Under the pieces are notes generated by a model that was not told the DNA's origin, did not search any database, and worked only from the letters and a program-made list of their open reading frames with translations. From NCBI GenBank assembly GCA_021495925.1, contig JAKEKT010000024.1, forward strand, positions 248,001 through 312,000: 64,000 bases of DNA, read 5' to 3'. The DNA comes from Diplodia intermedia. Its lineage: Eukaryota; Ascomycota; Dothideomycetes; Botryosphaeriales; Botryosphaeriaceae. A program made the position numbers and the translations under genes. Positions within the stretch are counted from its first letter, which is position 1. Every line of letters begins with the position of its first letter. This document shows, in pieces, positions 11,854-24,069 of the stretch.

Positions 11854-12982
11854 ACCCAACTCCTTCCTCTTACAACACTCTTTTTTCGGGATTCAGTCTC
11901 CAGCTCATCACAAAAAAGTTCATGGTTTCGGCAGCGTTTGAAGGCATACACTCGGTGGGCGTCGTTGGAGCTTGGTGGGGGGGCTGGGCTTGGCTGATAC
12001 CTCGTGATGCTGGCTTGGTCCAGGGAGTACAGGGCTCCGAGGCGCGAACGGGAAAGGAGGTTCAGGCTTTCTAATTGCTGTAGATAGCTTATACGGGCGG
12101 ATCTGAGTTGACTTCTGGAGCGAGGACGTTCGGGGCATGGGGTCTGGGGTAGAAGGAATAGGGGACGAATGCATGTTGCTAGAGACAAGACTATGCTATA
12201 GTGGCAGCTCCTTGCTGCGTCATGAGGTCGCCAGCTCCGGAGAGGACCTAACCGGCCAAGCGGCCGATCATGTAGGAGTTGGACAGACGGCCGAAACAGA
12301 AGCAAAACGTGAGACGGTCCTCCAGCAGACATGTGTGCAAAGCCATGCGAATGGTTGTGATGTAGCTCCGATGATTCCGTGAGTCGGCAAGATGCCTCGG
12401 GAATGAGTGACGTCCGGCCGCACGACTCGGGAATCTTGGGGGATGTGCTCGGGTGCGATGCGGGGGCGGGCGGAGCAGCACCAATGGCCAAAGCGCGGTT
12501 TGTCAGGCTCCGATCGATAAAACCATTGTCCGACACACTCTGCACCCGGCAGCGATGGTGACGGGCAGCAGCGGATGAGTGTGCGGGCGGGTGCAGGGTG
12601 GGTACGCACATGGGCGGTGATTGGCGGAGGCTGGGGTGTGGAGCTGGGTTGGTGTGCGGGGAAGTCGTTTTAACGGCCTCAGACAGCCGACCCTGGCCAC
12701 GCAAGTAACTCTCCGGACGCTGAGCTTGGGAAGGTACAAGACGCAGACACTCATTGACGGACGCCCATACGCCCATCCCCCTTGGCACCGGTACACCCCT
12801 CTCGCCTGCACCACTCCACGCTGCTGCACTCTCCGCTGCCGACGACGCGGTTCTGAGCTCGCCTGCAGCTCCACCGCCCAACGTCATCGAGGCAGGCCAA
12901 CCACCCACCACCCCCCTTCCCCTTCCATTGCTTTGGCACGCACCCATTCCTGCACACCACACCCCCCACAGCACTATTCACG
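11854..12982. other. Intergenic, no gene seen
   Basis: This 1.1 kb separates the deubiquitinase terminator from the NIPSNAP start. The last 250 bp are strongly C/T-rich, as is common just upstream of highly expressed fungal genes. Long open frames on both strands are compositional and their translations resemble nothing. Confidence 0.5.
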
Positions 12983-14161
12983 ATGCTGTTCCGCCTCGCG
13001 CCTGTTGTCCGCTCTCGCCCCGCGGCTGCAGCCCTGCCCGTTTCCCGCTCCCTTACCGCTCTCACCACGCGCCTATCGTCCACGCGAGCCCCTGCGCTCG
13101 CCGACGTCTCGCCCGATGGCGCTGCTAGCTTCGACCAAAAGCAAGCCCAGTTCCGCCAACAGCTGAGGGAGCAATACCAAAAGCGGGAGCGCGAAGAGAG
13201 TAGGTCCCCTGCCGGCGATGATGTGTCTGCGTCTGTACCCAATAAGCGATCTGGTTCTCCTTCTTCTTCCTCTCCCGATGGCAAAGCTACTAGCTCATTT
13301 GCGTCCAACCTCATAGGAGAAGCAAAGGCCCGCGAGGAGTCGCAGGAAAGCGGCAAGTCCGAGGGCAAGTTGTCGAGGCTGATCTACGGCACCACCGAGG
13401 GCCGCAACCTCGACCGCGAGATGGAACGCAGCTTCTCGCAGGTTCTGGCTCGCGGCAAGTACGTCCACTCGATCGTCTTCCACGAAGTCAAGCCCGACAA
13501 GGTGGATGAGTACGTCAAGCTGGTCGGCGAATGGTACCCGAAGATGGCGTCGCTGCCGGAGAACAAGGTGCACCTGGTCGGCAGCTGGAGAACTGAGGTC
13601 GGAGATTGCGATACCTTCGGTTAGTCACAGGCTCACTCACCTTCTTGAATGAGGCTAACTTGTGGATTTCCAACAGTCCACATCTGGGAGTACCAACGTT
13701 ACGAGGGCTACCACGCTTCGCTGCATAACATCCAGTCGCATCCCGGATTCGCCGAGTTCGATTCCAAGCTGAAGAAGCTCATCCATTCGAAGCGCAACTC
13801 TCTGATGCAGGAGTTCTCGTTCTGGCCGACGACCCCACCCCGCTCGCTCGGTGGCGTTTTCGAACTTCGCTCGTACACGCTACACCCGGGAAACCTGTTG
13901 GAGTGGGAGACTCACTGGAGGCGCGGCCTCAATGCGAGGCGCGAGGTCATGGAGGGCGTCGGCGCCTGGTTTGTCCAGGTCGGTGACCTGAACACGGTGC
14001 ACCACCTCTGGCAGTTCGCCAACCTGGAGGAGCGCAAGCGCCGTCGTGAGCAGAGCTGGAGCGTCGAGGGTTGGGGCGAGACTGTCCACAAGACTGTGCC
14101 GCTCATTCAGACGATGAAGAGCCGCATCTTGATCCCGATGAAGTGGAGCCCCGTTGCATGA
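12983..14161 (+). CDS. NIPSNAP-domain mitochondrial protein
   Basis: Model: join(12983..13619, 13677..14161), 373 residues, one 57-bp intron. Residues 1-35 are rich in Arg, Ser and Ala without acids (MLFRLAPVVRSRPAAAALP...), a likely mitochondrial targeting sequence. A charged, disordered linker follows to about 125. Two NIPSNAP-type dimeric alpha+beta-barrel halves follow. The first includes KYVHSIVFHEVKPDKVDEY, VGSWRTEVGDCDTF, VHIWEYQRYEGY. The second includes FELRSYTLHPGNLLEWE, VQVGDLNTVHHLWQF and ends MKSRILIPMKWSPV. NIPSNAP proteins are mitochondrial and in animals act in mitophagy signalling; the fungal role is unclear. Confidence 0.9.
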
Positions 14162-14969
14162 GATATCGGTTCCGATCGACAAAACAAAAGCAGCACGGGA
14201 ATGGCCAGAGCAATGGCTCCAGGTCTCTAAGGCGGCGATACAAGGACGAAGAACATTTGCTGCAAGGCTTTACGCGTTCTCGTTGGCGAGCGACATGAGA
14301 ATGAGCATGCGATGGGATTAGTTCTAAGGCGAATAGGCAAATACAAAAGTCGAACACACAGATGATACAGAATCCACCTTGAACGTGGTCCGATGTCGTG
14401 ACGCACGGATGCTGAAGCAGCGGTTGTGCACCGGAGGACAGCTCTGCTGCTTGCGACATCATGGTGCGCAGACACGCATGCTTGCTTTTTCCCGTTGTCC
14501 AAATCCCGCTGGATTTTTTTCGTTACGCATGACACCCCGAGCTCAGTAGCTAGTGTGTAGTGGCATGTGAAAGCTGCCAGCTCTTGACCGCTCAAAGCGG
14601 AGGGGCACATGGATGGCACACGGTCCAGTCGCAATTGGCGGGGCGCCGGTGACGCCAACGCGTCGGAAATGCCAGGAATCGGGATCCAAAACAACTTTTT
14701 CGACCCACGCACGTCGTTTTGTAAATACTCTCCCTCGCTGCCACGACCGACACGACCGCAACGACCGCCACGACCACGACTTGCGCGCCCACGATTCTAC
14801 CCGTCCGCCGCTGCTCCAGACGACGTCTCGACGCCAACCCGCACGCGGTACCTCTGGTCTCACACCCACAACCTAGTCCCGACAAGACGAGACAACAGCG
14901 GGCGTTGGCCCCATAAAGAGCTTGGACGCGGACGACGACAGCCGATAAACCCAGATACCACACGGCAAA
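14162..14969. other. Intergenic, promoter of the phosphotransferase gene
   Basis: No gene is seen. The region from 14730 to 14900 is rich in CGAC repeats and pyrimidines. A 473-codon open frame on the opposite strand overlaps this region and the next gene; it is an antisense shadow. Confidence 0.5.
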
Positions 14970-16238
14970 ATGGTGTACATACGACAGGACAAGCTGCCGA
15001 GGCTGAAAGAGTACAAGTACTCGGGCGTGGACCATTCGCTGGTCTCGCAGTACATCATGAAGCCTTTCTACACCCACGTCGTCATCAAGTGTTTCCCCAT
15101 GTGGATGGCGCCCAACCTGATTACCCTGACCGGCTTCGGATTCGTCGTCGCGAACTTCCTGACCTTGCTGTGGTATACCCCGACGCTCGACCAGGACTGC
15201 CCGTCGTGGGTGTACTACAGCTGGGCCGCCGGCTTGTTCCTGTACCAGACCTTCGATGCCGTCGACGGCTCGCAGGCCCGCCGCACGCGCCAGAGCGGGC
15301 CGCTCGGCGAGCTCTTCGACCACGGCGTCGACGCCGTCAACACCTCGCTCGAGGTCCTGATTTTCTCCGCCGCCATGAACCTCGGCCAGGGCTGGAAGAC
15401 GGTCATGACGCTCTTTGCCAGCCTGCTCACCTTCTACGTGCAGACGTGGGAGGAGTACCACACGCACACGCTCACCCTCGGCTTCGTCTCCGGGCCCGTC
15501 GAGGGCATCCTCACGCTCTGCGTCATCTTCGCCCTCACCGGCTACCTCGGCGGCGGGAGCTTCTGGGGCCAGAGCCTGCTCGCCTCGCTCGGCCTGCCCA
15601 AGCCCGCCTGGCTGCCGGAGCTGCTGTACAACATGGCCTGGACCGAGTGGTACATGGTGTACGGCAGCATCATCCTCGTCTTCAACACCGTCAGCGCCTC
15701 GCAGAACGTCATCGCCGCGCGCCGCGAGCGCGGCCAGCGCTCCCGCGGCGCCATGCTGGGCCTCCTCCCCTTCTTCACCGCCTGGGCCCTCATCCCGACG
15801 TACCTGTACCTGCAGCCCGTCATCCTCAACGCCCACCTCGTCCCCTTCGTCTTCTACGTCGGCCTCATCAACGCCTTCTCCGTCGGCCGCATGATCACCG
15901 CCCACCTGTGCAAGTCGGCGTTCCCGCGCACCAACATCCTGGTCCTGCCGCTCACCTTCGCCGTCGTCGACAGCCTCGGCCCGTGGATCCGTGAGACGTT
16001 CAAGGACGCGCACATTGACGGCCTCGACCTCAGCGGTCTGCGCAACGCGGGTTGGCCGAGCGCGCTGGGCGACGGCGTCTACCAGGTCGCCTTCATCTTC
16101 ATGTGCTTGGGTCTGGCGATCGGCGTGTACGGCAGCTTCGTCGTCGACGTCATTTGGACCATCTGCGATTATTTGGACATCTGGTGCTTGACCATCAAGT
16201 ACCCTCAGACGGCGGAGACGGAGAAGAAGAAGAACTAG
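14970..16238 (+). CDS. Choline/ethanolamine phosphotransferase (CDP-alcohol phosphatidyltransferase)
   Basis: The enzyme transfers phosphocholine or phosphoethanolamine from the CDP-alcohol to diacylglycerol, the last step of the Kennedy pathway, in ER/Golgi membranes. It is a single 1269-bp exon of 422 residues, close to yeast Cpt1/Ept1 in length. The signature DG(x)2AR(x)8G(x)3D(x)3D is complete at residues 99-121 (D99 G100, A103 R104, G113, D117, D121). Several hydrophobic segments surround it. The start context is caaaATGG. The sequence does not tell CPT1 from EPT1 specificity. The exon is very GC-rich at third positions, which produces long antisense frames. Confidence 0.93.
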   Translation: MVYIRQDKLPRLKEYKYSGVDHSLVSQYIMKPFYTHVVIKCFPMWMAPNLITLTGFGFVVANFLTLLWYTPTLDQDCPSWVYYSWAAGLFLYQTFDAVDGSQARRTRQSGPLGELFDHGVDAVNTSLEVLIFSAAMNLGQGWKTVMTLFASLLTFYVQTWEEYHTHTLTLGFVSGPVEGILTLCVIFALTGYLGGGSFWGQSLLASLGLPKPAWLPELLYNMAWTEWYMVYGSIILVFNTVSASQNVIAARRERGQRSRGAMLGLLPFFTAWALIPTYLYLQPVILNAHLVPFVFYVGLINAFSVGRMITAHLCKSAFPRTNILVLPLTFAVVDSLGPWIRETFKDAHIDGLDLSGLRNAGWPSALGDGVYQVAFIFMCLGLAIGVYGSFVVDVIWTICDYLDIWCLTIKYPQTAETEKKKN

Positions 16239-18441
16239 ATGCGTTGGCTTCGCTTCGAACGGACGAGGTAGTCCGGGGGATTGGTCGGTGGAGAAGCGGT
16301 CGCGATGATGGTAGTGAGTGCGGTGGGGAGACTGTGGAAGGGGGGCAATTTCGGGCGCTGAATTACTTCAACGAGCTCATGGAAGCGGAGGAGTGGTGGT
16401 TCAGCACAAGGAAGGATATGGAAATGGAAATGAAATGGAAACGGTGAGCGTTCTAGAGGTGGTCCCGCGGAAGATACAAAGGATGCGATCAGCATTTTTT
16501 TCAACACTCGTTACTGCTCGGCGAACACGGTTGGGGCGCCGAAGTGCTTGGTGTGGATGCTGTCTTTTTTCTCTTTGACCTTACGTCTCATACATCATGT
16601 ACGATGAGTGAAAGGCGAGGTAATGGCAGCGGTAGAACCGAACGTTCTGCTGAAGGAAAGGCGATTGAATATTTTTTTATGTATGAATGAGATAAATGAA
16701 ATATGATAATATGACTATCAATAAGATCAGTGGTGGTAGACTGAACATGTTTAAAATGCTGGATGTCATAAACTTCGTGGTGATAATCATCGGCATCATA
16801 ATTTGAAGCACATCACTTCGAATACGGTGAAACCCGCGGCCGCTAACAACATGACGAAAACAAAGAGAAGTGCGAGCGGGTAATCATTCTTATCTTGCTT
16901 GAAATCACCATAGTGCAGAGCTCTGTTTTGGCTTTTCGCGTAAGATTAGTTGTTAGGTGCTCGCTCTACAGTTTCAATTACATGAGGAGGCTTTAAAGGT
17001 GCGGGACTTATCACTTGATTTGCCGCTATGGTTTCGTCTCTCAAGACTTTGGCGCATGACTGGATCAAACGGCCGAAGCGTGGCCCACTCATCACCTTCT
17101 TTAGGAAGGGTTTAGCAGTCACCAGGGTTCTCAAGGCCACGAGGGTGTCGTCGCTTCGTCGAATTTACTAAAAACAGCATAACAAAGGCATTTGGCGACT
17201 CTAAGCTAATACAAGTGACAGGCCTCTAAGGTTGACCTCTCACATACTGACTGGGTAGAATTCACTCAGGATTCCACCTTTATCAATTGGCATCAGACGA
17301 CTCGTCTACGTGAAGAGCACTGTTTAATCGAGATGACTACCGTTTGGACAGAAAAACAATGCTCATCATCAACACTGATTGTTGCAGATCCGCTCGCTGG
17401 TAAGTACACTATGGTATATTGAGAGTCATATGCTTGAAATGATCCTTAGCATGGCATCGACTGCGCTCGTCCGCATACCGTAAACAGGGCTCTCGAGGAG
17501 GGTGAGGAATTCATTGGCCCATGGATCAAAAAAGCAAAAACTTGATCACCGCGTAGGCAGAATACCGGTGGGACAAGAACAGACACTATGAGGATCGCCT
17601 GTTTTTAAGACCGGCCTCGAACCCGCGACCTCACCACGAGCTGCCTGGGCGCTCTGCATGGCCCAATTCCATTGGCGCCACACAGGCTCTTCCCAGACGA
17701 GGTTACTGAAAGGAATTGCTTGTGGCTCATATATATTGCACCTTGGTCCTTCACGTTGACATAGCATGCATGCTTCTTCACTCTCGCTCTTGTTGGTCGG
17801 TCAGCTCGGCAGGGCCAGCTAATAGTTGTGAAATTCGAGGGCAGCACGACCGGGCGCAGACGCCTATCTTGTCAGTTGCTGCGGTGAGATTGGTGTCCCA
17901 ACCCATGCAAGAATAATTGCTTAACTCAAAGGCGGCACACGCACGGAGGAAACCTAAGCACAAGTTCCCAGCTCACTAACAACAAATATATGACCTGTAC
18001 ACTGCGGATCTGTGAGCAGAGACTGGTACGTAATGTAGAACTTTCGCAATGGGAAACAAGAGAAACGAGGACGTTCACAGACAATACTGCCAAAAGTGAA
18101 ACTCAAGGAAAGACAGGTACTTGCGTATGTACGAACGGTTCATAAATTGCTCTATATTATGAATTGATACTGTTGTCAAACAACAATCTCAGAATGTCCT
18201 TGACTCGTCCATCAAATTTTTGCAAGGCCTACTGGGGAAACGGAGTGTCACCGCAACATTTAGCTTAATCGGCAAAAGCTTTGTAACCATCATTCGTCGC
18301 TGCCATTGGTGTGTGCATATATCCAACAGAACAACAACCCCATACACCATGCACGTCATAATAGTCCCGAGAACGCCCAATTTTCCCAGAGAAAATTAGA
18401 AGCCCCTACCCGAGCACACAGTACCGAGAAAGTCATCACAA
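16239..18441. other. Gene-free interval with one tRNA-like sequence
   Basis: The 2.2 kb between convergent genes is AT-richer than the coding DNA, especially 16640-16800 and 18120-18200. It holds no supported ORF. The only structured element I found is the tRNA-like segment at about 17587-17690 on the minus strand. Confidence 0.5.
17587..17690 (-). other. tRNA-like relic or tRNA-derived short element (A and B boxes)
   Basis: On the minus strand a near-consensus A box, TGGCGCCAATGG (11 of 12), is followed about 50 bp later by a perfect B box, GGTTCGAGGCC. GCCTGT and ACAGGC flank the unit and could pair. I could not fold a standard cloverleaf: the D-loop would be too long and the T-stem mismatches. 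A functional tRNA is therefore unlikely. A degenerated tRNA, or the head of a SINE, fits better. Confidence 0.3.
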
Positions 18442-20908
18442 TCAACCCATGACGGTCTGCCAACCCTTCTCCCACATGACATCCAACCAAAAGACGTCCT
18501 TGTCACCGGCATCCAACCGCCTCCACACCTCCTCGACCAACTGCATCATCCGCATCAACGGCTTGCTCGGCAACCTCTTCGCAAACTCCCTCAACCTCTC
18601 CCTCACGAACGCCCTCGCCTGCCTCACCTTCTCGTTGTTCGCGTGGAGGTCGAAGTAATCCAGGCTGCTGACGAAGCGCAGCTCGCCTGCGGCGGCGACG
18701 AGCAGGATGGGCTGGGTGCTGCAGGTGCCGGAGCTGTGGGGCATCTCCTGCAGCAGGTCGACGACGTGCAGGGCGAGGCTGTTGAGCCAGAGGCGCAGGT
18801 CGGTGGCCTCGCGCGCGGTGCCGGGCGTCGAGGGCGTGAGGCTGCAGATGCCCGTGCGCTCCCACCCGCGCGACGCCGAGTCGGCGCCCAGCCGCCGCTG
18901 CAGGATGCGCGGGTACACGCGGTAGATCTCCAGCAGCGCCGCGCACCGGTACGCCTCGCCCAGCTGCACGAAGTCGGCGCGCGCCGTCGCCGCGTCGCCC
19001 GGGTCGATCAGGTCGCCCGCCGCGGGCAGGTCCGACGACAGCAGCTGCTCCTCCAGCAGCGTCGCCCACGCCAGCTTGTCGCGCTGCTCCTGCTGCGCCG
19101 GGGCCGACGACGGCGGCGGGCGCGTCGAGTAGCCGGGCGGGTCGGACGGGTGTGTCGACGAGGCCTGGCGGTGGGAGAGGCGCTCGTGGCGGACGAGACG
19201 GCCGACTTCGGCGAAGAGCATCTGTACGTTGGGCGCGATGCCGGTCCAGGGGTGGGGGAGGAGCTTGTTGCCGCTGGAGAAGGCGTGGCTGCGGTTGCCG
19301 CTCATGAAAGACGATGCGATGCCCAGGGGACCGAGGCCGCCGGACTGCCATGGCTTGCCGTGACGCCCTGCGGTGTCGTTGATGGCTGATTCTGGCGAGA
19401 CGAACCCGATGAGCATCTCCCAGTAGATCAAGCTTTCCTCGAAGAACTGATTCTGTCGGCGGATGACGTTGTTCTCAGGAGGGACCGGGGCGATCAGACG
19501 CGGGTAAATTAGAGCGCGCGCTGCTGCCAAGTGCGTCAAGCCCAGATCGTTCTCATCGTGCCAGCATGCAGTAAGGCCAAGCAGCAGGATAGCGAGCAGT
19601 GCGCGCTCGCTGCTTTGGCAGCCGGCGGTCACCATGGTCATCTCATCCTGTAGATGCTGATATGCCTTGCGTTGAAGCTCCAGCCCCGTCACGACCATTT
19701 GCGGGTAGAAATTGGCGAGCTGAGCGGCGGCCATGGACTGGATAGCGTAGTTCACCGAGGGACTGGAATCCCAAATCCGGCCTACGGCTGTGCGGAACGG
19801 GTTCAGGGCAGAGTCGAAGGAGGAATAGAGCGCACAGACGCTCTTGAAGTAGTGTTCGACAAGAGCCATGCCGGGCTCGAAGAAAGCAGGGCCGCTTGAC
19901 GGACCAGAGTTCATGCCGTAGAAGTTGCGGAGCAATTCGCGTGAGAGCCAGCTATCGTCTTGTGTGCCATTCTGGATGACCAGATCATGTGACTCCACGT
20001 TCTCCTCGGTTTCTTCATCTTCTGCTTGGTCGGCGCGATCATCGATGGGGAGTGAGTCCAAGGTTGAGAAGTCGAAATCTGGTATCTCAAACTCGCTGGA
20101 GTCGAGAAGAGGAGGATCGTCCTCAGGCAAGGCGTCGATATCTGGGGCTTCCGGGGCGGATGGTGGTGTGGCAGTGTTGCGTACGCTTTGCTCTTCGCCT
20201 GTTTCGATGCTTTGCACCACATCTTCCTCGGGCTCTTGTTGGACGGGCTGGACGCATTTTGCGACCCGTGCAATGTGCTCCTCGAGAGCTGCAGCACGCT
20301 TCTGCGCCTCGCCGGCGCCTTCCCGTGCCAATCTTGCTTCTTGCTCCCCATCGCGAGGCTGGCCACCGAGCGGTTGCCCAGCTTTCTCTGTCCTTCTCAG
20401 CCGCTTCGTGGGGCGCTCTACCACCTCTTGAATTCCCTCCTCTTCCGGGCTTGATGATTCGGCAAAATTAATGACCCTGCCGCCATTCCTCAGCCGCTTA
20501 TCTTCCCTCAGCTGGTTTGGTCCGAGGATAAGCGTGCGCGAGGCACCTGGCATGTACGCCTCATACTTGGTGCTCCACTTGATGAACTTCTTGTAGCCAG
20601 GGCAGACGATGCCACGAGTGACACAGTTGCGGCAGTCTGGCTTGGTCTCGTCGCATTTAAGCTGCGTGCCAGATCCATGTTAGTCTGCGATGGGTAAGAG
20701 AGTTAGGAAGCGAAGGGATTGATCGGGTTATACAGGAGCGGACTCTGGGCGTTGCCGGGAAACATGGACGTGTTGGGCAATGAGGGGAACAGTGGGCTAG
20801 CCGGGATTTCATTACCCTCTTGACTTTGCAGCGCTGGCATCCATCGCGCGACTTGGGCTTCTTGCGCGGCGGCAAGAGCGTTGCGGGGGCCTCCGTCTGG
20901 GTGGACAT
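18442..20908 (-). CDS. Zn2Cys6 transcription factor, fungal-specific regulator
   Basis: Model: complement(join(18442..20661, 20816..20908)), 770 residues, from the ATG at 20908. A 154-bp intron at 20662-20815 splits the DNA-binding domain and joins CQRCKVKR to LKCDETKPDC. The six zinc-binding cysteines are at residues 24, 27, 34, 41, 44 and 51, followed by a GYKKFIKWSTKYE linker typical of the Fungal_trans_2 (PF11951) group. The middle domain is helical and the ending ('FWLDVMWEKGWQTVMG') also fits that group. A disordered, acidic, Gln/Glu-rich segment lies between. The target genes cannot be inferred from the neighbours, which are unrelated housekeeping genes. Confidence 0.87.
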
Positions 20909-21579
20909 GGTGTTGGTACTGCGCTTCCGGGCAAGCAAGCTGGTCGTTGCAGCGAGGAGCGAGGTGAGGACGAAACGCTTCTGCTTGCTAGCGACTGCGC
21001 CTGTCGTCGTCCCAAAAGCTGACACTACAATATCTGGGTATAAAAAGGTTATCGCGAGCAGCTCATAGATAAGCGTCGGACCGAATTGCTTCGTGATTGC
21101 AATCGTTGGAATCCGAGTGGCGGGGCTGGCGCTTGCGTCCGGGATTGCGGAAGGCTGTAGTCACCGCTTGGGATAATACGCTACGTCAACGGCGGCCAGT
21201 CAACACGGTGCTGATCGTAAGCGGGCCAAGCTTTTGCTGTGATTTTCGCGGGTCTCTGTCGAATCCGGGGCATCCCCAACCCTGCAACCTGGCCCACGCC
21301 GGCGCTCGGGTGAGAAGCCGACTATCGCCCTGGCTGCCACATGCCGACACCGGACGTGGCGTGTGCCGGCGCGCCTTCCGAGCGAGCAATCAAATGCTAT
21401 CTCTATGACTGTTCACCCGTCGAAATATCACAGACCGCGTAACATCACATTCCCCCAGCTCTCAGAATCAAACAGCCAATTCATTTTCCGCGCACCCGCC
21501 CATGGTATCATTTCCGTCGTAACCTTACCCTGCCAGACACCAGACGCCATACCAAAAAGTGTCAAAATCCACCTCAGCC
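20909..21579. other. Intergenic, no gene seen
   Basis: This is the promoter side of the Zn2Cys6 gene and the 3' side of the kinetochore gene. An open frame running through 20909-21025 upstream of the regulator starts with GTG, not ATG, so I left it out of the CDS. Confidence 0.5.
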
Positions 21580-22530
21580 CTACACCTCCAACATGCCTTT
21601 CAGTCCTTGCTCGACAGCCGTCAACCACCGCCCACGCTCTTCCAAGTCATCGCCCATGCCTGCTTCACCAGCTTCCCTCCTTCTCTGAGCCTCCTTCGCC
21701 GCTTGCACTGTGTTGCGCTTCTTTTCCTCCAACGGATGCAGCTCTGTCTCCAGCCGCTCTAGTTCTCGCGTCCTGCGCGGCACCGTCGATTCGAGGCTGG
21801 CCAGCTGCTTGTCAAGTGCTGCAAGCTCGGCCTCCCGGGCTGCCAACACAGAGAGCGTCTCCGGGAGTGGCAGCGATAGCGACGGGTTCGTTGGGTGCGG
21901 TGCCTGAGTTTCCCGCAGTTCAGCGATCGTCGTTTCCAAGTTGGCAATTTCCGTGGGGAGTGTCTCGAGCTGAGCGGTGCGGAGTTGAATTGACTCGTAA
22001 CCTGTGCTTTATGGTCAGACCTCTGCCGATATTCCAAGCTCCTGGGACACCTACGCTTGCTCAGATCGCGCCCTCGGCGCTCGAGCTCGGCAAGCATCTC
22101 CGCCGCCTCTACTTTTTGTGCCTTGAGGGATGCCTTGACCTCGACCAGCTGGGCCTCAAGTGCCGAGTTCTCAGACTGATCATTGATCTGAGGTGGATCC
22201 GCGGTTATCGCTGTGAGGTATTTCTCTTTGGTGACTTGCTCCACGTAGCTGAAGCGCAGCTTGGAGAACAGTTCCTACGCGGAAAGTTAGCTGAGGCCAC
22301 GCGCGCACTCTTCTTGGTAGCCAGCTTTATACCTTGTAGTGAATCAGGTCAGCTTGCAGATTGGCCGGCGTCGCGTCGTCCGCGGACATCTCAGAGGCGG
22401 CGGAATTGCGTTTGTCGCCATTTTTGGCCGGTTGTGGGCGAATCTCATTGCTGAGCTCGATGATCTTGATTTCCTGGGTGCTCTGCAGCGACTTTAGGCG
22501 CTCAATCGCCTCAGTGTGGTCGGCAGCCAT
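21580..22530 (-). CDS. Coiled-coil kinetochore protein, Sos7-like
   Basis: Model: complement(join(21580..22001, 22055..22274, 22333..22530)), 279 residues, introns 53 and 58 bp. The key block, made by the first intron, is HYKELFSKLRFSYVEQVTKE and then KYLTAITADPP. I associate it with the fungal kinetochore protein Sos7 (fission yeast partner of Spc7/KNL1), from memory of the family, not from a search. The rest is almost continuous heptad-like coiled coil (ALEAQLVEVKASLKAQ..., RTRELERLETELHPLEEKK). It shares a 221-bp divergent promoter with the RS-rich gene. If not Sos7, it is another coiled-coil kinetochore subunit of similar size. Confidence 0.62.
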
Positions 22531-22751
22531 GTTGGTCTGTTGTGCGGGAAGATGTAAACAGTGCGACGGCAACGGCGGGAATCACTGGCGGCGTGGATGA
22601 TTCGGCTACTCCTCGGGGCTGATAAGATCACTGCCCGTCGGCCTCCTCACGTCACTAGGACGGACTCCGACTGTGCGCCCATCTGTATCTTTTCCCCACC
22701 CTGCGTGCTTTCAGGCGACGCACTACGATACCACGAGGGTTTGACCTCGTA
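22531..22751. promoter_or_regulatory. Short divergent promoter, Sos7-like / RS-rich gene
   Basis: Only 221 bp separate the two start codons, which point away from each other, so promoter elements and both 5' UTRs must fit in this space. No clear TATA box is visible on either strand. Confidence 0.55.
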
Positions 22752-24069
22752 ATGCCTACGGACGATCTCTCCGACAACTATGTGGCGGAGTTGCTGAAGA
22801 AAGATGCGAAGTCGAGCTCTGCACGCTACGCCTCTGTAGGCCTCCAGGCTTTCCTGCCCACGAGGTGAGCGCGCGCGACATTTTTCGCCCTGAATGGCAA
22901 GCTGACTCTGGAACAGACCGACGGGCCAGGCTCCCAAGCCAAACACGCGATTCCTCCGTAATATCCTACGCGACACGGACAATCACAATGCTGCTCTTCT
23001 TGCTAAGGAGGCAGAGGAATCAAGAGCGCGACTCAGGGCCCTCCGTGAGGGTGGTGGTCAAGGAAGCAGCGAGCGATCACACAAATTGCGCGAATTAGAT
23101 CGGAGAAGCGGCGGCGCCGAATCCAGGCCTTCCAAGCGGCGGCGTACAGAAGAGAGCGACACCGAGTCGGACAGAGGATATCGCCGGCGGCGGGATGACG
23201 AGCGTAGCGCCCGTCGGTCGCACCGCTCGAGGCGTGACCAATCGATAGAATTGGACGACGATAGAGACAAAGGGAAACGCAGTCGCCGCTCATACGACAG
23301 CGAAGAGGATCGCGAACATCGCAGATCACGACACTCGCATAGGAGTCGAAGACACCGCGATCGGAGCGAGGCGGATGAAGACACCAGAGACAGCCACAGA
23401 TCCGCGCGACGCCATCGGCACAGGCATAGGAGCCGGTCAGGAAGTAGAGACAGACGGCACACGTCTCGCCGGGAGACAGGGTCTGGGAGCATATCTGAAA
23501 AAGAAGAACGCCGCCATAAACACAGAAGACGCAGATCGCCATCGAGGGAGAGATCGAGAGATGGTTCGAGGGAACGGAAACACGAAGCGACTAAACACAA
23601 GCGGAAGGAGCCTGCAACGGAAAGGCTGCCACGCAGTGCAAAGTCGCCAGCCTCGGACTCTGATCCCCTAGAGGCAATCGTCGGCCCAATGCCTCCGCGT
23701 CCTGAACCCAAGGTTCGTGTACGCGGGCGCGGAGCCATGAGAGCATCTTCCACGATGGATGCCCATTTTGCGGCTGATTACGATCCCTCGCAGGACGTGC
23801 AGCCTGGTTCAGAGGAGGATGACTGGGACATGGCATTAGAGGCTCTGCGTGATCGGCAGCGATGGAAACAACAGGGTGCGGAAAGACTGAAGGCGGCTGG
23901 ATTCACGGATGAAGAAGTAAAGAAATGGGAGAAGGGAGGAGAGCGGACTGAGGAGGACGTTCGCTGGCGGAAGAAGGGCGAAGACCGAGAATGGGACAGG
24001 GGAAAAGTCGTTGACGACGACGGCCATATTGATATCCGCGCTGAGTGGGGACGACTGAAGGGCACGTAG
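22752..24069 (+). CDS. Arg/Ser-rich nuclear protein, putative pre-mRNA splicing factor
   Basis: Model: join(22752..22864, 22917..24069), 421 residues, one 52-bp intron. The short conserved N-terminus has DLSDNYVAELLKKDAKSSS..RYASVGLQAFLPTR and, just after the intron, KPNTRFLRNILRDTDNHN. Residues 90-250 are a dense RS/RH-rich domain (SRRHRDRSE, RHRHRHRSRSGSRDRR). The C-terminus is ordered and charged (DDWDMALEALRDRQRWKQQG, AAGFTDEEVKKWEKG). Fungal annotations often label such proteins 'pre-mRNA-splicing factor 38B'; the N-terminal block also recalls animal NKAPD1. RNA-processing function is inferred from composition. Confidence 0.75.

Noticed and set aside
11832..12974. 380-codon minus-strand frame between the deubiquitinase and NIPSNAP genes
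   Set aside because: Overlaps four other long frames in GC-rich intergenic DNA and the terminator of the + gene; no recognisable content.
14592..16013. 473-codon open frame antisense to the phosphotransferase
   Set aside because: The sense strand has the full CDP-alcohol motif. The antisense product is Glu/Asp/Gly/Val-rich, a codon-bias shadow.
20909..21025. 39-residue N-terminal extension of the Zn2Cys6 regulator
   Set aside because: It would start with GTG; the first ATG in frame is at 20908, 20 codons before the zinc cluster region.
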